Of a stretch of DNA of 64,000 nucleotides, positions 1-11,657 are shown piece after piece (position 1 is the first letter of the stretch; the number at the start of each line of letters is the position of its first letter). Source of the DNA: Pseudomonadota bacterium (GTDB taxonomy: Bacteria > Pseudomonadota > Gammaproteobacteria > Steroidobacterales > Steroidobacteraceae); contig JAKAXA010000011.1 in NCBI GenBank assembly GCA_021816775.1, positions 47,536-111,535 of the forward strand, in the 5' to 3' direction. The notes below the pieces were generated by a model that was not told the origin of the DNA, did no database searches, and worked only from the letters and a program-made list of their open reading frames with translations. The position numbers and the translations under genes were made by a program.

Positions 1-254
1 TCGCTGTGCAGGATCTCCACGAACCTCGACATGTGCGTGCCCTTGAAATTGTGCGGCAGGCTCACGTACATGTTGAACGTGGCGATGGTGTGCTGCTCGC
101 CTGCGGAGCGGTCCTTGACCCGCACCGGATGGCTGATGTCCTTGATGCCCACCCGGTTGATCGGCAGGTGGCGGGTATCGGCGCGCGACTGCACGTCCTC
201 GACCTCAGCGAGGGCCTTGCGGGTGGCCTTGGCCTGCTTGGCGGAATCATTCAT
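1..254 (-). CDS. folE2: GTP cyclohydrolase FolE2 (type IB), N-terminal part only
   Basis: Runs off the left window edge; about 84 codons are visible from the ATG at 254. FolE2 converts GTP to 7,8-dihydroneopterin triphosphate, the first step of folate and queuosine precursor synthesis, and is the alternative to FolE. The visible residues include the family signature [13 protein letters not shown], then [20 protein letters not shown] and SRFVEIL, which match the FolE2 N-terminal half. The zinc ligands and most of the active site lie outside the window. It follows xseB and dxs on the same strand, 98 bp after dxs, so it may be the end of that transcription unit. Confidence 0.88.
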   Translation of the reverse strand, partial: MNDSAKQAKATRKALAEVEDVQSRADTRHLPINRVGIKDISHPVRVKDRSAGEQHTIATFNMYVSLPHNFKGTHMSRFVEILHS

Positions 255-352
255 GCAATTAAGCCTACAGGATCGGGTCCGAATTGACCTATACCGATCG
301 GGATATGCGCTCGCGGGCCCCTTGGCAGGCCGCAGGCGAGCGGCGGCTCTAC

Positions 353-2254
353 TCAGGCGCTGCCGACGGAGCGGATCGGCTCGCGCGTCTGCAGCGACCA
401 CCAGCGCTCGATACCGGCGCCGAGGCTCGCCGCGTCGAGTCCCGCGGCGGCGAGGCACGACTCGCGCGAGCCGTGCTCGATGAAGCGGTCGGGGATGCCG
501 ATCTGCATCAGCGGCACGCTCACGCCCTCGGCAGCGAGCACCTCTGCGACGGCCGAGCCGGCCCCGCCCTGCACGGCGTTCTCCTCGATGGTCACGATGG
601 CGGCGTGCCCGCGGGCGATCTCGAGGATCAGCGCCTCGTCGATGGGCTTGATGAAGCGCATGTTGACCACGGTGGCATCGAGCCGCTCGCCGACCGCGAG
701 CGCGCTCTCGAGCAGGGGCCCGAAGGCGAGCAGCGCGAGCCCGCTGCTCCCCTCTCGCTTGATCTCGGCCTTGCCGATCGGCAGCGCGCGGAACGCCTTC
801 TCGAGCGGCACCCCCGGGCCGGTGCCGCGCGGATAGCGCACTGCGGCCGGGCCCTGCACCGTGGTGGCGGTGTAGAGCATCTGCCGGCATTCGTTCTCGT
901 CGGCCGGGGCCATGATGAGCATGTTGGGGATGCAGCGCATGTAGGACAGGTCGTAGCTGCCCTGGTGCGTCGCGCCGTCGCTTCCGACCAGTCCCGCGCG
1001 GTCGAGCGCGAAGACCACCGGCAGATTCTGCAGCGCGACGTCATGGATGAGCTGATCGTAGGCGCGCTGCAGGAACGTCGAGTAGATGGCGACCACGGGC
1101 TTGAGTCCCTCGGTCGCAAGGCCGGCGGCGAAGGTCACCGCATGCTGCTCGGCGATCGCCACGTCGAAGTAGCGGTCGGGGAATCGCTTGGAGAACTCGA
1201 CGAGGCCCGAGCCCTCGCGCATCGCCGGCGTGATGCCGATGATGCGCGGGTCGAGTTCGGCGATGTCGCACAGCCACTGGCCGAAGATCTGCGAGTACGA
1301 GGGGCCCCGGGCGGCCTCCTTGAAGATGGTGCCGCTCGCCGGATCGAACGGTCCCGGACCGTGCCACTTGATCGGATCGGCCTCGGCCGGCGCGTAGCCC
1401 TTGCCCTTGCGCGTGACGACGTGCAGGAACTGCGGACCGTGCAGCTTGCGCACATTGCGCAGCGTGCCGACCAGCGCGCGCACGTCGTGCCCGTCGAGCG
1501 GGCCGATGTAGTTGAAGCCGAGCTCCTCAAACAGCGTTCCGGGCAGCACCATGCCCTTCAAGTGCTCCTCGGAGCGGCGCGCCAGCTCCCAGACGGTGGG
1601 CATCTGGCGCAGGACCTTCTTGCCGCCTTCGCGCAGCGTTGCGTAGAGGCGCCCCGAGAGCGCGGCGGTGAAGTAGTTCGACAGCGCGCCGACGTTCTCG
1701 GAGATCGACATGTCGTTGTCGTTGAGGATCACCAGCAGATCCGCGGGGAGCGAGCCGGCGTGATTCAGCGCCTCGAAGGCCATGCCGGCGGTCATGGCGC
1801 CATCGCCGATGACGGCCACCACACGCCGGTCCGAGCCCTCTCGTCCGGCCGCCACGGCCATGCCGAGGGCGGCGCTGATCGAGGTGCTCGAGTGGCCGAC
1901 GCCGAAGGTGTCGTACTCGCTTTCGCTGCGGTTCGGGAACGGGGCGAGCCCCCCGTGCTGCTTGATGGTGTGCAGCCGATTGCGCCGCCCGGTCAGCACC
2001 TTGTGCGGGTAGGCCTGGTGGCCGACGTCCCACACCAGCCGGTCGTGCGGGGTGTCGAAGACGTAATGCAGCGCGATCGTCAGTTCCACCGTGCCGAGGC
2101 CGGCGGCGAAGTGCCCGCCGCGCGTGGCGACGGTCTGGATCAGGAACTGGCGCAGCTCCTGGGCCAGCTGCGGCAGTTGCGTTTCCGGTAACCGCCTGAG
2201 GTCGGCGGGCAGCTCGATCCGCTCGAGCAGGGGGTAGCTTTGCGGCTCGCTCAT
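353..2254 (-). CDS. dxs: 1-deoxy-D-xylulose-5-phosphate synthase
   Basis: Thiamine-diphosphate enzyme that condenses pyruvate and glyceraldehyde-3-phosphate to DXP, the entry step of the MEP isoprenoid pathway. The sequence shows the N-terminal ThDP-binding region ([20 protein letters not shown] with the downstream NDNDMSIS), a transketolase pyrimidine-binding domain ([17 protein letters not shown] with the conserved Glu) and the C-terminal transketolase domain. I use the ATG at 2254 (633 aa, start [10 protein letters not shown]); an upstream ATG at 2284 in the same frame would add ten unconserved residues. Length is slightly above the roughly 620 aa norm. It lies 72 bp after xseB; ispA, often placed between these two genes in gammaproteobacteria, is absent here. 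Confidence 0.96.
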   Translation of the reverse strand: MSEPQSYPLLERIELPADLRRLPETQLPQLAQELRQFLIQTVATRGGHFAAGLGTVELTIALHYVFDTPHDRLVWDVGHQAYPHKVLTGRRNRLHTIKQHGGLAPFPNRSESEYDTFGVGHSSTSISAALGMAVAAGREGSDRRVVAVIGDGAMTAGMAFEALNHAGSLPADLLVILNDNDMSISENVGALSNYFTAALSGRLYATLREGGKKVLRQMPTVWELARRSEEHLKGMVLPGTLFEELGFNYIGPLDGHDVRALVGTLRNVRKLHGPQFLHVVTRKGKGYAPAEADPIKWHGPGPFDPASGTIFKEAARGPSYSQIFGQWLCDIAELDPRIIGITPAMREGSGLVEFSKRFPDRYFDVAIAEQHAVTFAAGLATEGLKPVVAIYSTFLQRAYDQLIHDVALQNLPVVFALDRAGLVGSDGATHQGSYDLSYMRCIPNMLIMAPADENECRQMLYTATTVQGPAAVRYPRGTGPGVPLEKAFRALPIGKAEIKREGSSGLALLAFGPLLESALAVGERLDATVVNMRFIKPIDEALILEIARGHAAIVTIEENAVQGGAGSAVAEVLAAEGVSVPLMQIGIPDRFIEHGSRESCLAAAGLDAASLGAGIERWWSLQTREPIRSVGSA

Positions 2255-2326
2255 CGGGGGCAGTTTACACTGCAGAGGCGGCACTAGGCCGTGTGTTGCG
2301 ATTCGACCACATTCGGGGAGAGAAAT

Positions 2327-2593
2327 TCACTTGGCCGCAGCGCCGGCCGTCTCCGGGCCTTCCGGTACGGAAAAGGGCTCGATTTCAGGCTGCCCATTGC
2401 GCTTCATCAGGATCTCGACCCGCTGCTGAGCCGCTTTGAGGGCGTTCTGGCACTGTCGCGTCAGCTCCACGCCACGCTCGAACACGCGCAGCGCCTCCTC
2501 CAGCGGCAGGTCGCCGTGCTCGAGGCGCTCGGCCACCGTCTCCAGCTCCGCCAGCGCCTGCTCAAATTCGGGGACCTTCTGATCGGCTGCCAC
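2327..2593 (-). CDS. xseB: Exodeoxyribonuclease VII small subunit
   Basis: Small subunit of exonuclease VII, a cytoplasmic single-strand exonuclease; several XseB copies bind each XseA. The core FEQALAELETVAERLEHGDL followed by PLEEALRVFERGVELTRQC is the full XseB coiled-coil domain. I start at the GTG at 2593 (88 aa) because GGAGAG lies a few bases upstream and the length fits the family (about 80 aa); the open frame extends to an ATG at 2662, but those extra residues are not XseB-like. It precedes dxs on the same strand, a common pairing, although ispA is missing between them. The C-terminal tail (PEGPETAGAAAK) is unconserved. Confidence 0.92.
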   Translation of the reverse strand: MAADQKVPEFEQALAELETVAERLEHGDLPLEEALRVFERGVELTRQCQNALKAAQQRVEILMKRNGQPEIEPFSVPEGPETAGAAAK

Positions 2594-2687
2594 GCCGGAC
2601 TCTCCGTCATCGCCGCGGCACAGCGTCGCGGGGGGGGAACGCACGGGCGCCACCTTATACACTGCCGGATGATGTGGTCAATTACGA

Positions 2688-2716
2688 TTGACGGGCCGAC
2701 CGCGTGCGCTTAAAGT
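2688..2716 (+). promoter_or_regulatory. Sigma-70-type promoter for the rubrerythrin operon
   Basis: TTGACG (2688-2693), a 17-base spacer, then TAAAGT (2711-2716). Five of six -35 bases and the key -10 positions match the consensus at ideal spacing. It sits 39 bp before the rubrerythrin start and points at it. Seen in sequence; activity untested. Confidence 0.65.
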
Positions 2717-2727
2717 CTTGGGCTCAG

Positions 2728-2742
2728 TTAGAACCAGTCTAA
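2728..2742. promoter_or_regulatory. Palindrome at the likely transcription start of the rubrerythrin operon (candidate operator)
   Basis: Perfect inverted repeat TTAGA-N5-TCTAA lying 11 bp after the -10 element and 13 bp before the rubrerythrin ATG. The position would let a bound dimer block RNA polymerase. A redox- or iron-responsive repressor would suit the genes, but no regulator gene is adjacent and I do not assign one. A Shine-Dalgarno GGAGAG follows at 2746-2751. Confidence 0.45.
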
Positions 2743-2755
2743 ATCGGAGAGCGGC

Positions 2756-3169
2756 ATGAACCTCAAAGGCAGCAAAACCGAGAAGAACCTCAAGGACGCG
2801 TTCGCGGGCGAGTCCCAGGCCAATCGGCGGTATCTGTATTTCGCAGCCAAGGCGGACGTCGAAGGTTTCAACGACGTTTCGGCGGTGTTCCGTTCGACTG
2901 CCGAGGGTGAGACCGGTCACGCGCACGGTCATCTGGAGTATCTGGAGGCCGTCGGCGATCCGGCGACGGGCCTGCCGATCGGCGACACGAAGCTCAATCT
3001 CAAGGCAGCGATCGCCGGTGAGACCCACGAGTACACCGACATGTACCCGGGGATGGCCAAGGCGGCCCGCGAGGAGGGCTTCACCGAGATCGCCGATTGG
3101 TTCGAGACGCTCGCCAAGGCCGAGCGCTCGCACGCCAATCGCTTCCAGAAGGCTCTCGACAACCTGTAA
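2756..3169 (+). CDS. Rubrerythrin-type diiron protein without rubredoxin domain
   Basis: Four-helix ferritin-like diiron protein of 137 aa. The diiron ligands of rubrerythrins can be read off: E19 (AGESQANRRY), E52 with H55 (GETGHAHGH), E89 and E92 (GETHEYTDMYP), and E123 with H126 (AERSHANRF). Rubrerythrins usually reduce peroxide using electrons from a fused rubredoxin; here the C-terminal rubredoxin (CxxC) domain is absent, so the electron donor must be another protein. The next gene, an Fe-S oxidoreductase, is the obvious candidate. First gene of a three-gene operon with a recognisable promoter and operator-like palindrome. Good ribosome site GGAGAG before the ATG. Confidence 0.9.
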   Translation: MNLKGSKTEKNLKDAFAGESQANRRYLYFAAKADVEGFNDVSAVFRSTAEGETGHAHGHLEYLEAVGDPATGLPIGDTKLNLKAAIAGETHEYTDMYPGMAKAAREEGFTEIADWFETLAKAERSHANRFQKALDNL

Positions 3170-3242
3170 CGCAAACACGCGCGGCGCACGCGGCTCGCCT
3201 CGGGGCGGCCCCGTGCGCCGTGCGACGGACGGTTCCGTTCGC

Positions 3243-4613
3243 ATGAGCACGAGTCCCGGCACATCCGGCGGCGCCGGTCGCGAGGGCAGCCTCGAGGCCC
3301 CCAAGCGCCATCCGCTCGAGTGGCGCAGCGAGGCGTTCTACGACGAGGCGGCCGTGCAGAAGGAACTCGAGCGCGTGTTCGAGATCTGCCACGGCTGCCG
3401 GCGCTGTTTCAGCCTGTGCAACGCCTTTCCGACACTGTTCGATGCGATCGACGCGACGCCGACCGGCGAGCTCGAGGCCGTTGAGCGCAAGGTCTTCTGG
3501 CAGGTGGTCGATCACTGCTACCTGTGCGACATGTGCTTCATGACCAAGTGCCCCTACGTGCCGCCGCATCCCTGGGCCATCGATTTCCCGCACCTGATGC
3601 TGCGCGCCAAGGCGCTGCGCACGCGCAAGGAGGGCCTCAGCCTGCGCAACCGCGCGCTGGCCGCGACCGAGGCGGTCGGGCGCATCGCCGGCATACCGGT
3701 CATCGTGCAGGTCGTCAACGCCGTGAACCGCTCGGCCGCCGGCCGCGCGCTGCTGTCCAAGACCCTCGGCGTCGATCCCACCGCACCGGTGCCGCCATAC
3801 CATTCGCGCACCGCGCGCAAGCGGCTCGCACGCCTCGGCACCGTCGCGTCCGCGGCTGCTGCTGAGGCACGCGCCACGCCGCAGACGACCGGCAAGGTGG
3901 CGCTGTTCACCACCTGTTACGGCAACCGCAACGAGCCCGAGCTCAACGAAGACCTCGCCGCCGTGTTCGGGCACAACGGCATCGCGCTCGCCCTGCTCGC
4001 CGCCGAGCATTGCTGCGGCATGCCGCGGCTCGAGCTCGGGGATCTGGAGGCCGTCGCGCGCCTGAAGGAGCAGAACATTCCCCAGCTGCTGGCGGCGATC
4101 GACGCCGGCTTCGACATCGTCGCGCCGATTCCCTCGTGCGTGCTGATGTTCAAGCAGGAGCTGCCGCTGATGTTTCCCGAGGATGCGCAGGTGCAGCGCG
4201 TCGCCAAGCGCATCTTCGATCCGTTCGAGTATTTGATGCTGCGCCATCGCGCCGGCGCGCTGCGCACGGATTTCAAACAGCCGCTCGGCAAGGTGAGTTA
4301 TCACGTGCCGTGTCATCTGCGTGTGCAGAACATCGGGCTGAAGACCCGCGACGTTCTGCAGCTCGTGCCGGGCACCACCGTCGAGCCCATCGAGCGCTGC
4401 TCCGGTCACGACGGCACCTACGGAGTGAAGAAGGAGTTCCGCGCCGCCTCGGTGAAGATCGGCCGGCCGGTGATGAGCCGGGTCGAGGCCAGCGGCGCTG
4501 CGCACTACGCCAGCGACTGCCCGATGGCGGGTCACCAGATCGAAAGCGGCCTCGCCTCCGGCGCCGCGCCGGAGCATCCGCTGCGGCTGCTGCGGCTCGC
4601 CTACGGCCTGTGA
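3243..4613 (+). CDS. HdrD/GlpC-like (Fe-S)-binding CCG-domain oxidoreductase
   Basis: Predicted electron-transfer protein of 456 aa. Two ferredoxin-type clusters are visible near the N-terminus (CHGCRRCFSLC about residue 53, CYLCDMCFMTKCPY about residue 93), followed by two CCG-like cysteine domains (TTCYGN...HCCGMPRLE and YHVPCHLRVQN...RCSGHDG). This layout is that of heterodisulfide reductase subunit D and the GlpC subunit of anaerobic glycerol-3-phosphate dehydrogenase, but no flavin partner is next to it. The ATG at 3243 is chosen because the longer frame upstream overlaps the rubrerythrin gene. Located between rubrerythrin and DUF3501, it probably passes electrons to the diiron protein; that is inference. 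Substrate unknown. Confidence 0.85.
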   Translation: MSTSPGTSGGAGREGSLEAPKRHPLEWRSEAFYDEAAVQKELERVFEICHGCRRCFSLCNAFPTLFDAIDATPTGELEAVERKVFWQVVDHCYLCDMCFMTKCPYVPPHPWAIDFPHLMLRAKALRTRKEGLSLRNRALAATEAVGRIAGIPVIVQVVNAVNRSAAGRALLSKTLGVDPTAPVPPYHSRTARKRLARLGTVASAAAAEARATPQTTGKVALFTTCYGNRNEPELNEDLAAVFGHNGIALALLAAEHCCGMPRLELGDLEAVARLKEQNIPQLLAAIDAGFDIVAPIPSCVLMFKQELPLMFPEDAQVQRVAKRIFDPFEYLMLRHRAGALRTDFKQPLGKVSYHVPCHLRVQNIGLKTRDVLQLVPGTTVEPIERCSGHDGTYGVKKEFRAASVKIGRPVMSRVEASGAAHYASDCPMAGHQIESGLASGAAPEHPLRLLRLAYGL

Positions 4614-4633
4614 GCGCCGCTCGCGAGGATCCC

Positions 4634-5218
4634 GTGCAGAAACTGACTCCCGCCGACCTGATGAGCCTCGAGCGCTACGCGCGCGAGCGCGATGCGTTCC
4701 GCGCGCGGTTGCTCGAGCACAAGCGCCATCGCCGCCTCGCCGTGGGGCCAAACCTCACGTGGTGCTTCGAGGACCGCCTGACGATCCAGTACCAGATCCA
4801 GGAGATGCTGCGCACCGAGCGGATCTTCGAGCCGCAGGGCATCGCCGATGAGCTGGCCACGTACAATCCGCTGATTCCCGACGGCGCGAACTGGAAGGCG
4901 ACGCTGCTCATCGAATTTACCGACGTCGCCGAACGGCAACGGCAGCTGACGCTGCTGAAGGGCATCGAGCGGCGCTGCTGGGTGGAGGTGCGCGGACACA
5001 CGGCCGTGTACGCCATCGCCGATGAGGATCTGGAGCGCGAGAACGAGGAGAAGACCTCCGCGGTGCATTTTCTGCGCTTCGATCTCACGCCCGAGATGAT
5101 CTCTGCGCTGCGCGGCGGTGCGCCGCTCGCCGCCGGAGCCGATCACGAACGCTACCGCCACTGGGTGAACCCCGTGCCGGAGGCGGTGCGCGAGGCGCTC
5201 ATCGCCGATCTCGCCTGA
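4634..5218 (+). CDS. DUF3501 family protein
   Basis: 194-residue soluble protein starting at a GTG with a GAGGAT site upstream. It matches the DUF3501 family as I recall it: MQKLTPADLMSLERYARERD at the N-terminus, then a central region with TWCFEDRLTIQYQIQEMLR and EIAD-type repeats, ending in HERYRHWVNPVPEAVREAL. The function of the family is unknown; it is repeatedly found with rubrerythrin and HdrD-like genes, which suggests a redox or peroxide-defence role. Only 20 bp separate it from the upstream gene. No signal peptide, membrane segment or cysteine motif is visible, so it is not itself an Fe-S protein. Confidence 0.82.
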   Translation: MQKLTPADLMSLERYARERDAFRARLLEHKRHRRLAVGPNLTWCFEDRLTIQYQIQEMLRTERIFEPQGIADELATYNPLIPDGANWKATLLIEFTDVAERQRQLTLLKGIERRCWVEVRGHTAVYAIADEDLERENEEKTSAVHFLRFDLTPEMISALRGGAPLAAGADHERYRHWVNPVPEAVREALIADLA

Positions 5219-5237
5219 GACGCCAAAGTGGCGTTTT
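5219..5237 (+). terminator. Short hairpin with T-run after the DUF3501 operon
   Basis: ACGCC (5220-5224), loop AAAGT, GGCGT (5230-5234) running into TTTT. It starts one base after the DUF3501 stop codon and separates that operon from parE. The stem has only five pairs, so it is a weak intrinsic terminator. Confidence 0.45.
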
Positions 5238-5289
5238 CCGGCGCGCCGTGCTGTAAGATTCGCGGCCCCGGGCCTTTCAGCCCGCGTGA

Positions 5290-7200
<1,911 letters not shown>

Positions 7201-7208
7201 GGGCGCGT

Positions 7209-9464
7209 ATGGAAGATCAGGAGCTGAATTTCGAGGGCATCGAGCGCCAGGCGCTGCGCGTGTTCACGGAAAAAGCGTACCTCGATTACTCGATGTACGT
7301 GATCCTCGATCGCGCGCTGCCCTCGATCGGCGACGGCCTGAAGCCCGTGCAGCGGCGCATCATCTACGCCATGAGCGAGCTCGGCCTCTCGGCCGCCTCC
7401 AAGCACAAGAAGTCCGCACGCACCGTCGGGGACGTGATCGGCAAATTCCATCCGCACGGCGACAGCGCCTGCTACGAGGCGATGGTGCTGATGGCCCAGC
7501 CGTTCGCCTATCGCTATCCGATCGTCGATGGGCAGGGCAACTGGGGCTCGCAGGACGACCCGAAGTCGTTTGCGGCAATGCGCTACACCGAGGCGAAGCT
7601 CACCGGCTACGCGGAGGTGCTGCTCGGGGAGCTGGCGCACGGCACGGCGGACTGGACGGCGAACTTCGACGGCACGCTCGAGGAGCCGGTGATCCTCCCG
7701 GCGCGCCTGCCGAACCTGCTGCTCAACGGCACCTCCGGCATCGCGGTCGGGATGGCGACCGACATCCCGCCGCACAATCTGCGCGAAGTGGCCGCCGCGT
7801 GCATCCAGCTGCTCGAGGAACCGGAGGCGAGCACCGCCGCGCTGATGAAGCACATCAAGGGGCCGGACCTGCCCACCGGCGCGGAGATCATCTCCGCGCG
7901 CGCGGAGCTGAAGGCCTTCTACGAGAGCGGCGCCGGCTCGTTCAAGGCGCGTGCCACCTACCGGATCGAGGACGGCAACGTGGTCATTACCGCGTTTCCC
8001 TATCAGGTCTCCCCGGCGCGCGTGCAGGAACAGATCGCCGAGCAGATGCGCGCCAAGAAGCTGCCGATGCTCGAGGACGTGCGCGACGAGTCGGATCACG
8101 AGAACCCGGTGCGCCTGGTGCTGGTGCCGCGCTCGAACCGCGTGGATCTCGTGGAGTTGATGAACCACCTGTTCGCGACCAGCGATCTGGAGCGCAACTA
8201 TCGCGTCAACCTCAACATCATCGGGCTTGACGGCCGGCCGCGCGTGCTCGGCCTGAAGGCCATTCTTGCCGAGTGGCTCACCTATCGCATCGCCACCGTG
8301 CGGCGCAGGCTGCAGCACCGGCTCGAGAGAGTCAGCCGCCGCCTGCACATCCTCGAGGGACTGCTGGCGGTCTATCTCAATCTCGATGAGGTGATCCGCA
8401 TCATCCGGCGCGAGGATGAGCCGAAGCCGGTGCTGATGAAGCGCCTGAAGCTCTCCGACGAGCAGGCCGAGGAGATCCTCAACACCCGCCTGCGCCATCT
8501 CGCCCGGCTCGAGGAGATGAAGATCCGCGAGGAGCAGAAGAGTCTCGCCGCCGAGCGCAAGGAGCTCGAGGAGCTGCTCGCGAGCGACGCGCGGCTGAAG
8601 CGCCTGGTGGCCGCCGAGATCCGCGCCGACGCGGACAAGCACGGCGATGAGCGCCGCACGCGCATCATCGAGCGCGAGGCCGCCCAGGCGATCGACGAGA
8701 CGACGCTCATTCCGAACGAGCCGGTGAGCGTGGTGCTCTCAAGCGGCGGCTGGGTGCGCACGGCCAAGGGTCACGAGATCGATCCGCGCACGCTCTCGTA
8801 CAAGAGCGGCGATGCGTACCAGGCCATGGCGCGCGGGCGCAGTCTGCAGCCGGCGGTGTTCATCGACAGCACCGGGCGCACCTACTGCCTGCCGGCGCAC
8901 TCGCTGGCCTCGGCGCGCGGCCAGGGCGAGCCGCTCTCGGGGCGCCTCAACCCGCCGGACGGCGCGAAATTCGTCGGCGTGATGATGGGCGAGCCGGAGG
9001 ATCTGTGGCTGCTCGCGAGCGATGCGGGCTACGGGTTCGTGGCGCGTCTTGAGGATCTGATCACCGAGCGGCGCGCGGGCAAGACCGTGCTCAACGTGCC
9101 GGCCAACGCGCTCGCACTGCCGCCGGCGCGGGTCTCGGCCGCGGATGCGCTCCTCGTCGTGGTCAGCTCCGAGGGCAAGCTGCTCGCCTTCCCGGTGAGC
9201 GAGGTGCCGCAAATGCCGCGCGGCAAGGGCAACAAACTCTACGACATTCCGGGCAAGAAGGCGGCCGCGCGGACGGAGTTCATCGCCGCCCTCGCGGTGG
9301 TGGCGCCGCGCGGGTCGCTCGAGGTCTGGGCGGGCGAGAAGATGCGCAGCCTCTCGTGGGCGGATCTGAAGGACTATCGCGGCGAGCGCGCGCACCGCGG
9401 CGCTGTGCTGCCGCGCGGATGGCCGCGCAGCGTCGATCGGCTCGAGGCGCTGCCGCCGCAGTAG
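7209..9464 (+). CDS. parC: DNA topoisomerase IV subunit A
   Basis: DNA cleavage/religation subunit of topoisomerase IV, 751 aa from the ATG at 7209. The catalytic tyrosine is Y126 in [10 protein letters not shown]. The quinolone-resistance region reads [12 protein letters not shown], with Ser86 and Glu90 both in the sensitive (wild-type) state. The C-terminal part shows degenerate beta-pinwheel repeats rather than the GyrA box, as expected for ParC. It follows parE by eight bases and ends seven bases from the stop of the convergent FimX-like gene, with no room for a terminator between them. Confidence 0.96.
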   Translation: MEDQELNFEGIERQALRVFTEKAYLDYSMYVILDRALPSIGDGLKPVQRRIIYAMSELGLSAASKHKKSARTVGDVIGKFHPHGDSACYEAMVLMAQPFAYRYPIVDGQGNWGSQDDPKSFAAMRYTEAKLTGYAEVLLGELAHGTADWTANFDGTLEEPVILPARLPNLLLNGTSGIAVGMATDIPPHNLREVAAACIQLLEEPEASTAALMKHIKGPDLPTGAEIISARAELKAFYESGAGSFKARATYRIEDGNVVITAFPYQVSPARVQEQIAEQMRAKKLPMLEDVRDESDHENPVRLVLVPRSNRVDLVELMNHLFATSDLERNYRVNLNIIGLDGRPRVLGLKAILAEWLTYRIATVRRRLQHRLERVSRRLHILEGLLAVYLNLDEVIRIIRREDEPKPVLMKRLKLSDEQAEEILNTRLRHLARLEEMKIREEQKSLAAERKELEELLASDARLKRLVAAEIRADADKHGDERRTRIIEREAAQAIDETTLIPNEPVSVVLSSGGWVRTAKGHEIDPRTLSYKSGDAYQAMARGRSLQPAVFIDSTGRTYCLPAHSLASARGQGEPLSGRLNPPDGAKFVGVMMGEPEDLWLLASDAGYGFVARLEDLITERRAGKTVLNVPANALALPPARVSAADALLVVVSSEGKLLAFPVSEVPQMPRGKGNKLYDIPGKKAAARTEFIAALAVVAPRGSLEVWAGEKMRSLSWADLKDYRGERAHRGAVLPRGWPRSVDRLEALPPQ

Positions 9465-9471
9465 GGCGCGT

Positions 9472-11523
9472 TCACCTCGGCGGCCGCTCGCCTTCCTGCA
9501 GCACCACATCCTCGGGGGCGTTGACGAAGTACCCCTGGATGAACTCGACGCCGAGCTGCCAGAGCACCGCCATGGTGTTGGCATCCTCGACGCGCTCGGC
9601 GACGGTCTTGATGCCGCGCTTGCCCGCCTCCTCGGTCAGCGCCCGCACGTGATGCTGCAGGTCCTTGTTGCGCGCCAGCGTCTGCACCAGCGCGCCGTCG
9701 ATCTTCACGAAATCGAGCGGCATCGATTCGAGCAGTCCGAACGCGTTGGTGGGCGAGCCGAAACTCTCGATGGCGAAGCGAAAGCCCCAGCGGCGCAGCC
9801 TGTCCGCGAGCGCGCGGGCCTGTGGGTTCGAGACCGCCATCGTCTCGGGGATCTGGAAGCACACGGTTCTCGGGTCGGTGCGCGCCGAGCGGATGTGCCC
9901 GTCGAGCCAGGCGACGAACGAGGCATCGCGCACCGTATCCTTCGAGAGGCGAACGAACAGGCACTCGGGGCGGCGTTGCGCCGCGAACGCCAGGGACGCC
10001 CCGACGACCCAGCGGTCGATGTTCTTCAGCAGATCGTTGCGCTCGGCAGCCGGCAGAAACTCCCCGGGCAGCACTTCCTTGCCGCGAGGGTCGACCATGC
10101 GCAGCAGCACGTCGAACATGCGCGCATCGCCGCCGCGCAGGCTCGCCAACGGCTGCATGGCCAGGTGGAAGCGGTTCTCGAGCAGCGCGCTCTTGATCTG
10201 TTTGACCCAGGCCTCGTCGTAGGGCGTGTCGGGCGCGCTGGCCGCGCCTGCGGCAATCGCCTGATTGCCGCCGCGCCGCGCGCCCCGCGACCACGCCTCG
10301 GCCGCAGCCGCGATCACGACGTCGAGATTCTTCGCCATGCTCGGCACGGGCGCGAGCCCCACCGTGCAGGTGAGCGAGACGGACTTCGCGCCGCAGCGTA
10401 CGGAGCGCTTGGCGGTTTCCTGCACAAGCTGGGCGGCCCACACCTGCAGATCGCGATCGTTGCCGCGCTCGAGCAGAGCGAGGAAGCGCACGCCCCCGAA
10501 GCGGCCGGCGATCTCCGTCGGATGCAGTGCGGCGCGCAGCTGGGTGGCGAACTCGCCGAGCACCGCTTCGCTGGCGCTCGCGCCGACCGCGCGCTCGACA
10601 TCCGCGAAGCGATCCAGCTTGATGAGCGCGAGGGCGCGCACGCCGCCGGGGCTGACCGCCTCCAGGCGCTGCGCGAGCGCGCGCAGCAGGTCAGGCCGAT
10701 GCAGCAGGCCGGTCGTCTGATCGCATTGCACGGCCTGCTGCAGATCCTGCAGCAGCTTGCGCTCGTCGCGCGGCTTGGCCGGCAGGGTCAATCGCACGCA
10801 CGGCTGGCCCTCATGTTCCCCGAGCGAGAGAGTGAACTCGGCGCCGAGCACGCTGCCGTCGGGGCGCAGTGCGCCGGCCTTGAGGGTGTGGCCGCTCCAG
10901 CGCCCCTGCAGGCATGCCGCGAGCGCGCCTTTGAGCGCCGCGCGGGAGGCTTCCTCGAACAGGTCCATCACCGGCTGGCCGATCACCCCCGCCCCGGGGC
11001 CGAACAGCTCGAGCCAGGCCGGGTTGGCGTCGACCGCGATGCCCTCCTGCACGTGCATGATCGCATCGGCCGGCCGATGCGCGCGCGCCAGCAGCGGATC
11101 GTGCGCGGCGTGCGCGGATTCGACGGTCGACTGCAGCGCGCGCTCCAGGCGCGCCGAGCGCAGCTCCCGCCCGATCACCGCAGCGAGCCGCTCGGGCGCG
11201 TCGAACGACACCGCATCGCGCGCACCGGCGCGCATCGCCGCTGCGATCACGGTTTCATCGACACGGGGCGCGAGCACCACAATCGGCAGCCAAGGCGCGA
11301 CCTGGTCGCGCAGCGCGACTACCGCGGCTGCCTCGTGCCCCGGCTCGGCCACATCGATGACGAGTTCGGGCTTGACCCGGGTGAATGCGTCGTGCAGCGC
11401 CTCGAGGGCCGCGATCCAGGCGCACTGCACCGGCAGTCCCGCGCCGCTGAGAATGACGTTGAGCTGATCAACGACTTTCCGCGAGGCGCAGCGGACAACC
11501 AGCACAATCGTGTTCTCGGCCAA
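9472..11523 (-). CDS. FimX-like REC-PAS-degenerate GGDEF-degenerate EAL protein
   Basis: 683 aa with a receiver-like N-terminal domain (about 5-120), a PAS domain (about 150-250), a GGDEF-like domain (about 265-420) and an EAL-like domain (about 435-680). The GGDEF motif is GGVRF at 343-347 and the EAL motif is DVL at 471-473, so neither cyclase nor phosphodiesterase activity is expected. This is the architecture of FimX, a c-di-GMP receptor that governs polar type IV pilus assembly and twitching. The later part of the EAL domain ([22 protein letters not shown]) is still recognisable and could bind nucleotide. The presence of a fimV gene in the same window fits. No pilus structural genes are nearby. 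Confidence 0.82.
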   Translation of the reverse strand: MAENTIVLVVRCASRKVVDQLNVILSGAGLPVQCAWIAALEALHDAFTRVKPELVIDVAEPGHEAAAVVALRDQVAPWLPIVVLAPRVDETVIAAAMRAGARDAVSFDAPERLAAVIGRELRSARLERALQSTVESAHAAHDPLLARAHRPADAIMHVQEGIAVDANPAWLELFGPGAGVIGQPVMDLFEEASRAALKGALAACLQGRWSGHTLKAGALRPDGSVLGAEFTLSLGEHEGQPCVRLTLPAKPRDERKLLQDLQQAVQCDQTTGLLHRPDLLRALAQRLEAVSPGGVRALALIKLDRFADVERAVGASASEAVLGEFATQLRAALHPTEIAGRFGGVRFLALLERGNDRDLQVWAAQLVQETAKRSVRCGAKSVSLTCTVGLAPVPSMAKNLDVVIAAAAEAWSRGARRGGNQAIAAGAASAPDTPYDEAWVKQIKSALLENRFHLAMQPLASLRGGDARMFDVLLRMVDPRGKEVLPGEFLPAAERNDLLKNIDRWVVGASLAFAAQRRPECLFVRLSKDTVRDASFVAWLDGHIRSARTDPRTVCFQIPETMAVSNPQARALADRLRRWGFRFAIESFGSPTNAFGLLESMPLDFVKIDGALVQTLARNKDLQHHVRALTEEAGKRGIKTVAERVEDANTMAVLWQLGVEFIQGYFVNAPEDVVLQEGERPPR

Positions 11524-11657
11524 GCTCGACTCCGGAGGGGGCTGCCACGCGGCGTGATCAGCGTCATTCTAGCGGCGCTCGGACGGGGTGGAGCAGCTGC
11601 GGGTCTCATTATGTGCACTTGCGCACAGGCTCGAGCGCACGCGCGGGCGTGGCGTTT

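Noticed and set aside
284..2191. 635-codon plus-strand open frame opposite dxs
   Set aside because: Antisense shadow of a high-GC gene; its Arg/His/Asp-rich content has no domain, and dxs is certain.
3081..4751. 556-codon minus-strand frame opposite the HdrD-like gene
   Set aside because: Shadow frame; no motif, and it spans two real genes and their gap.
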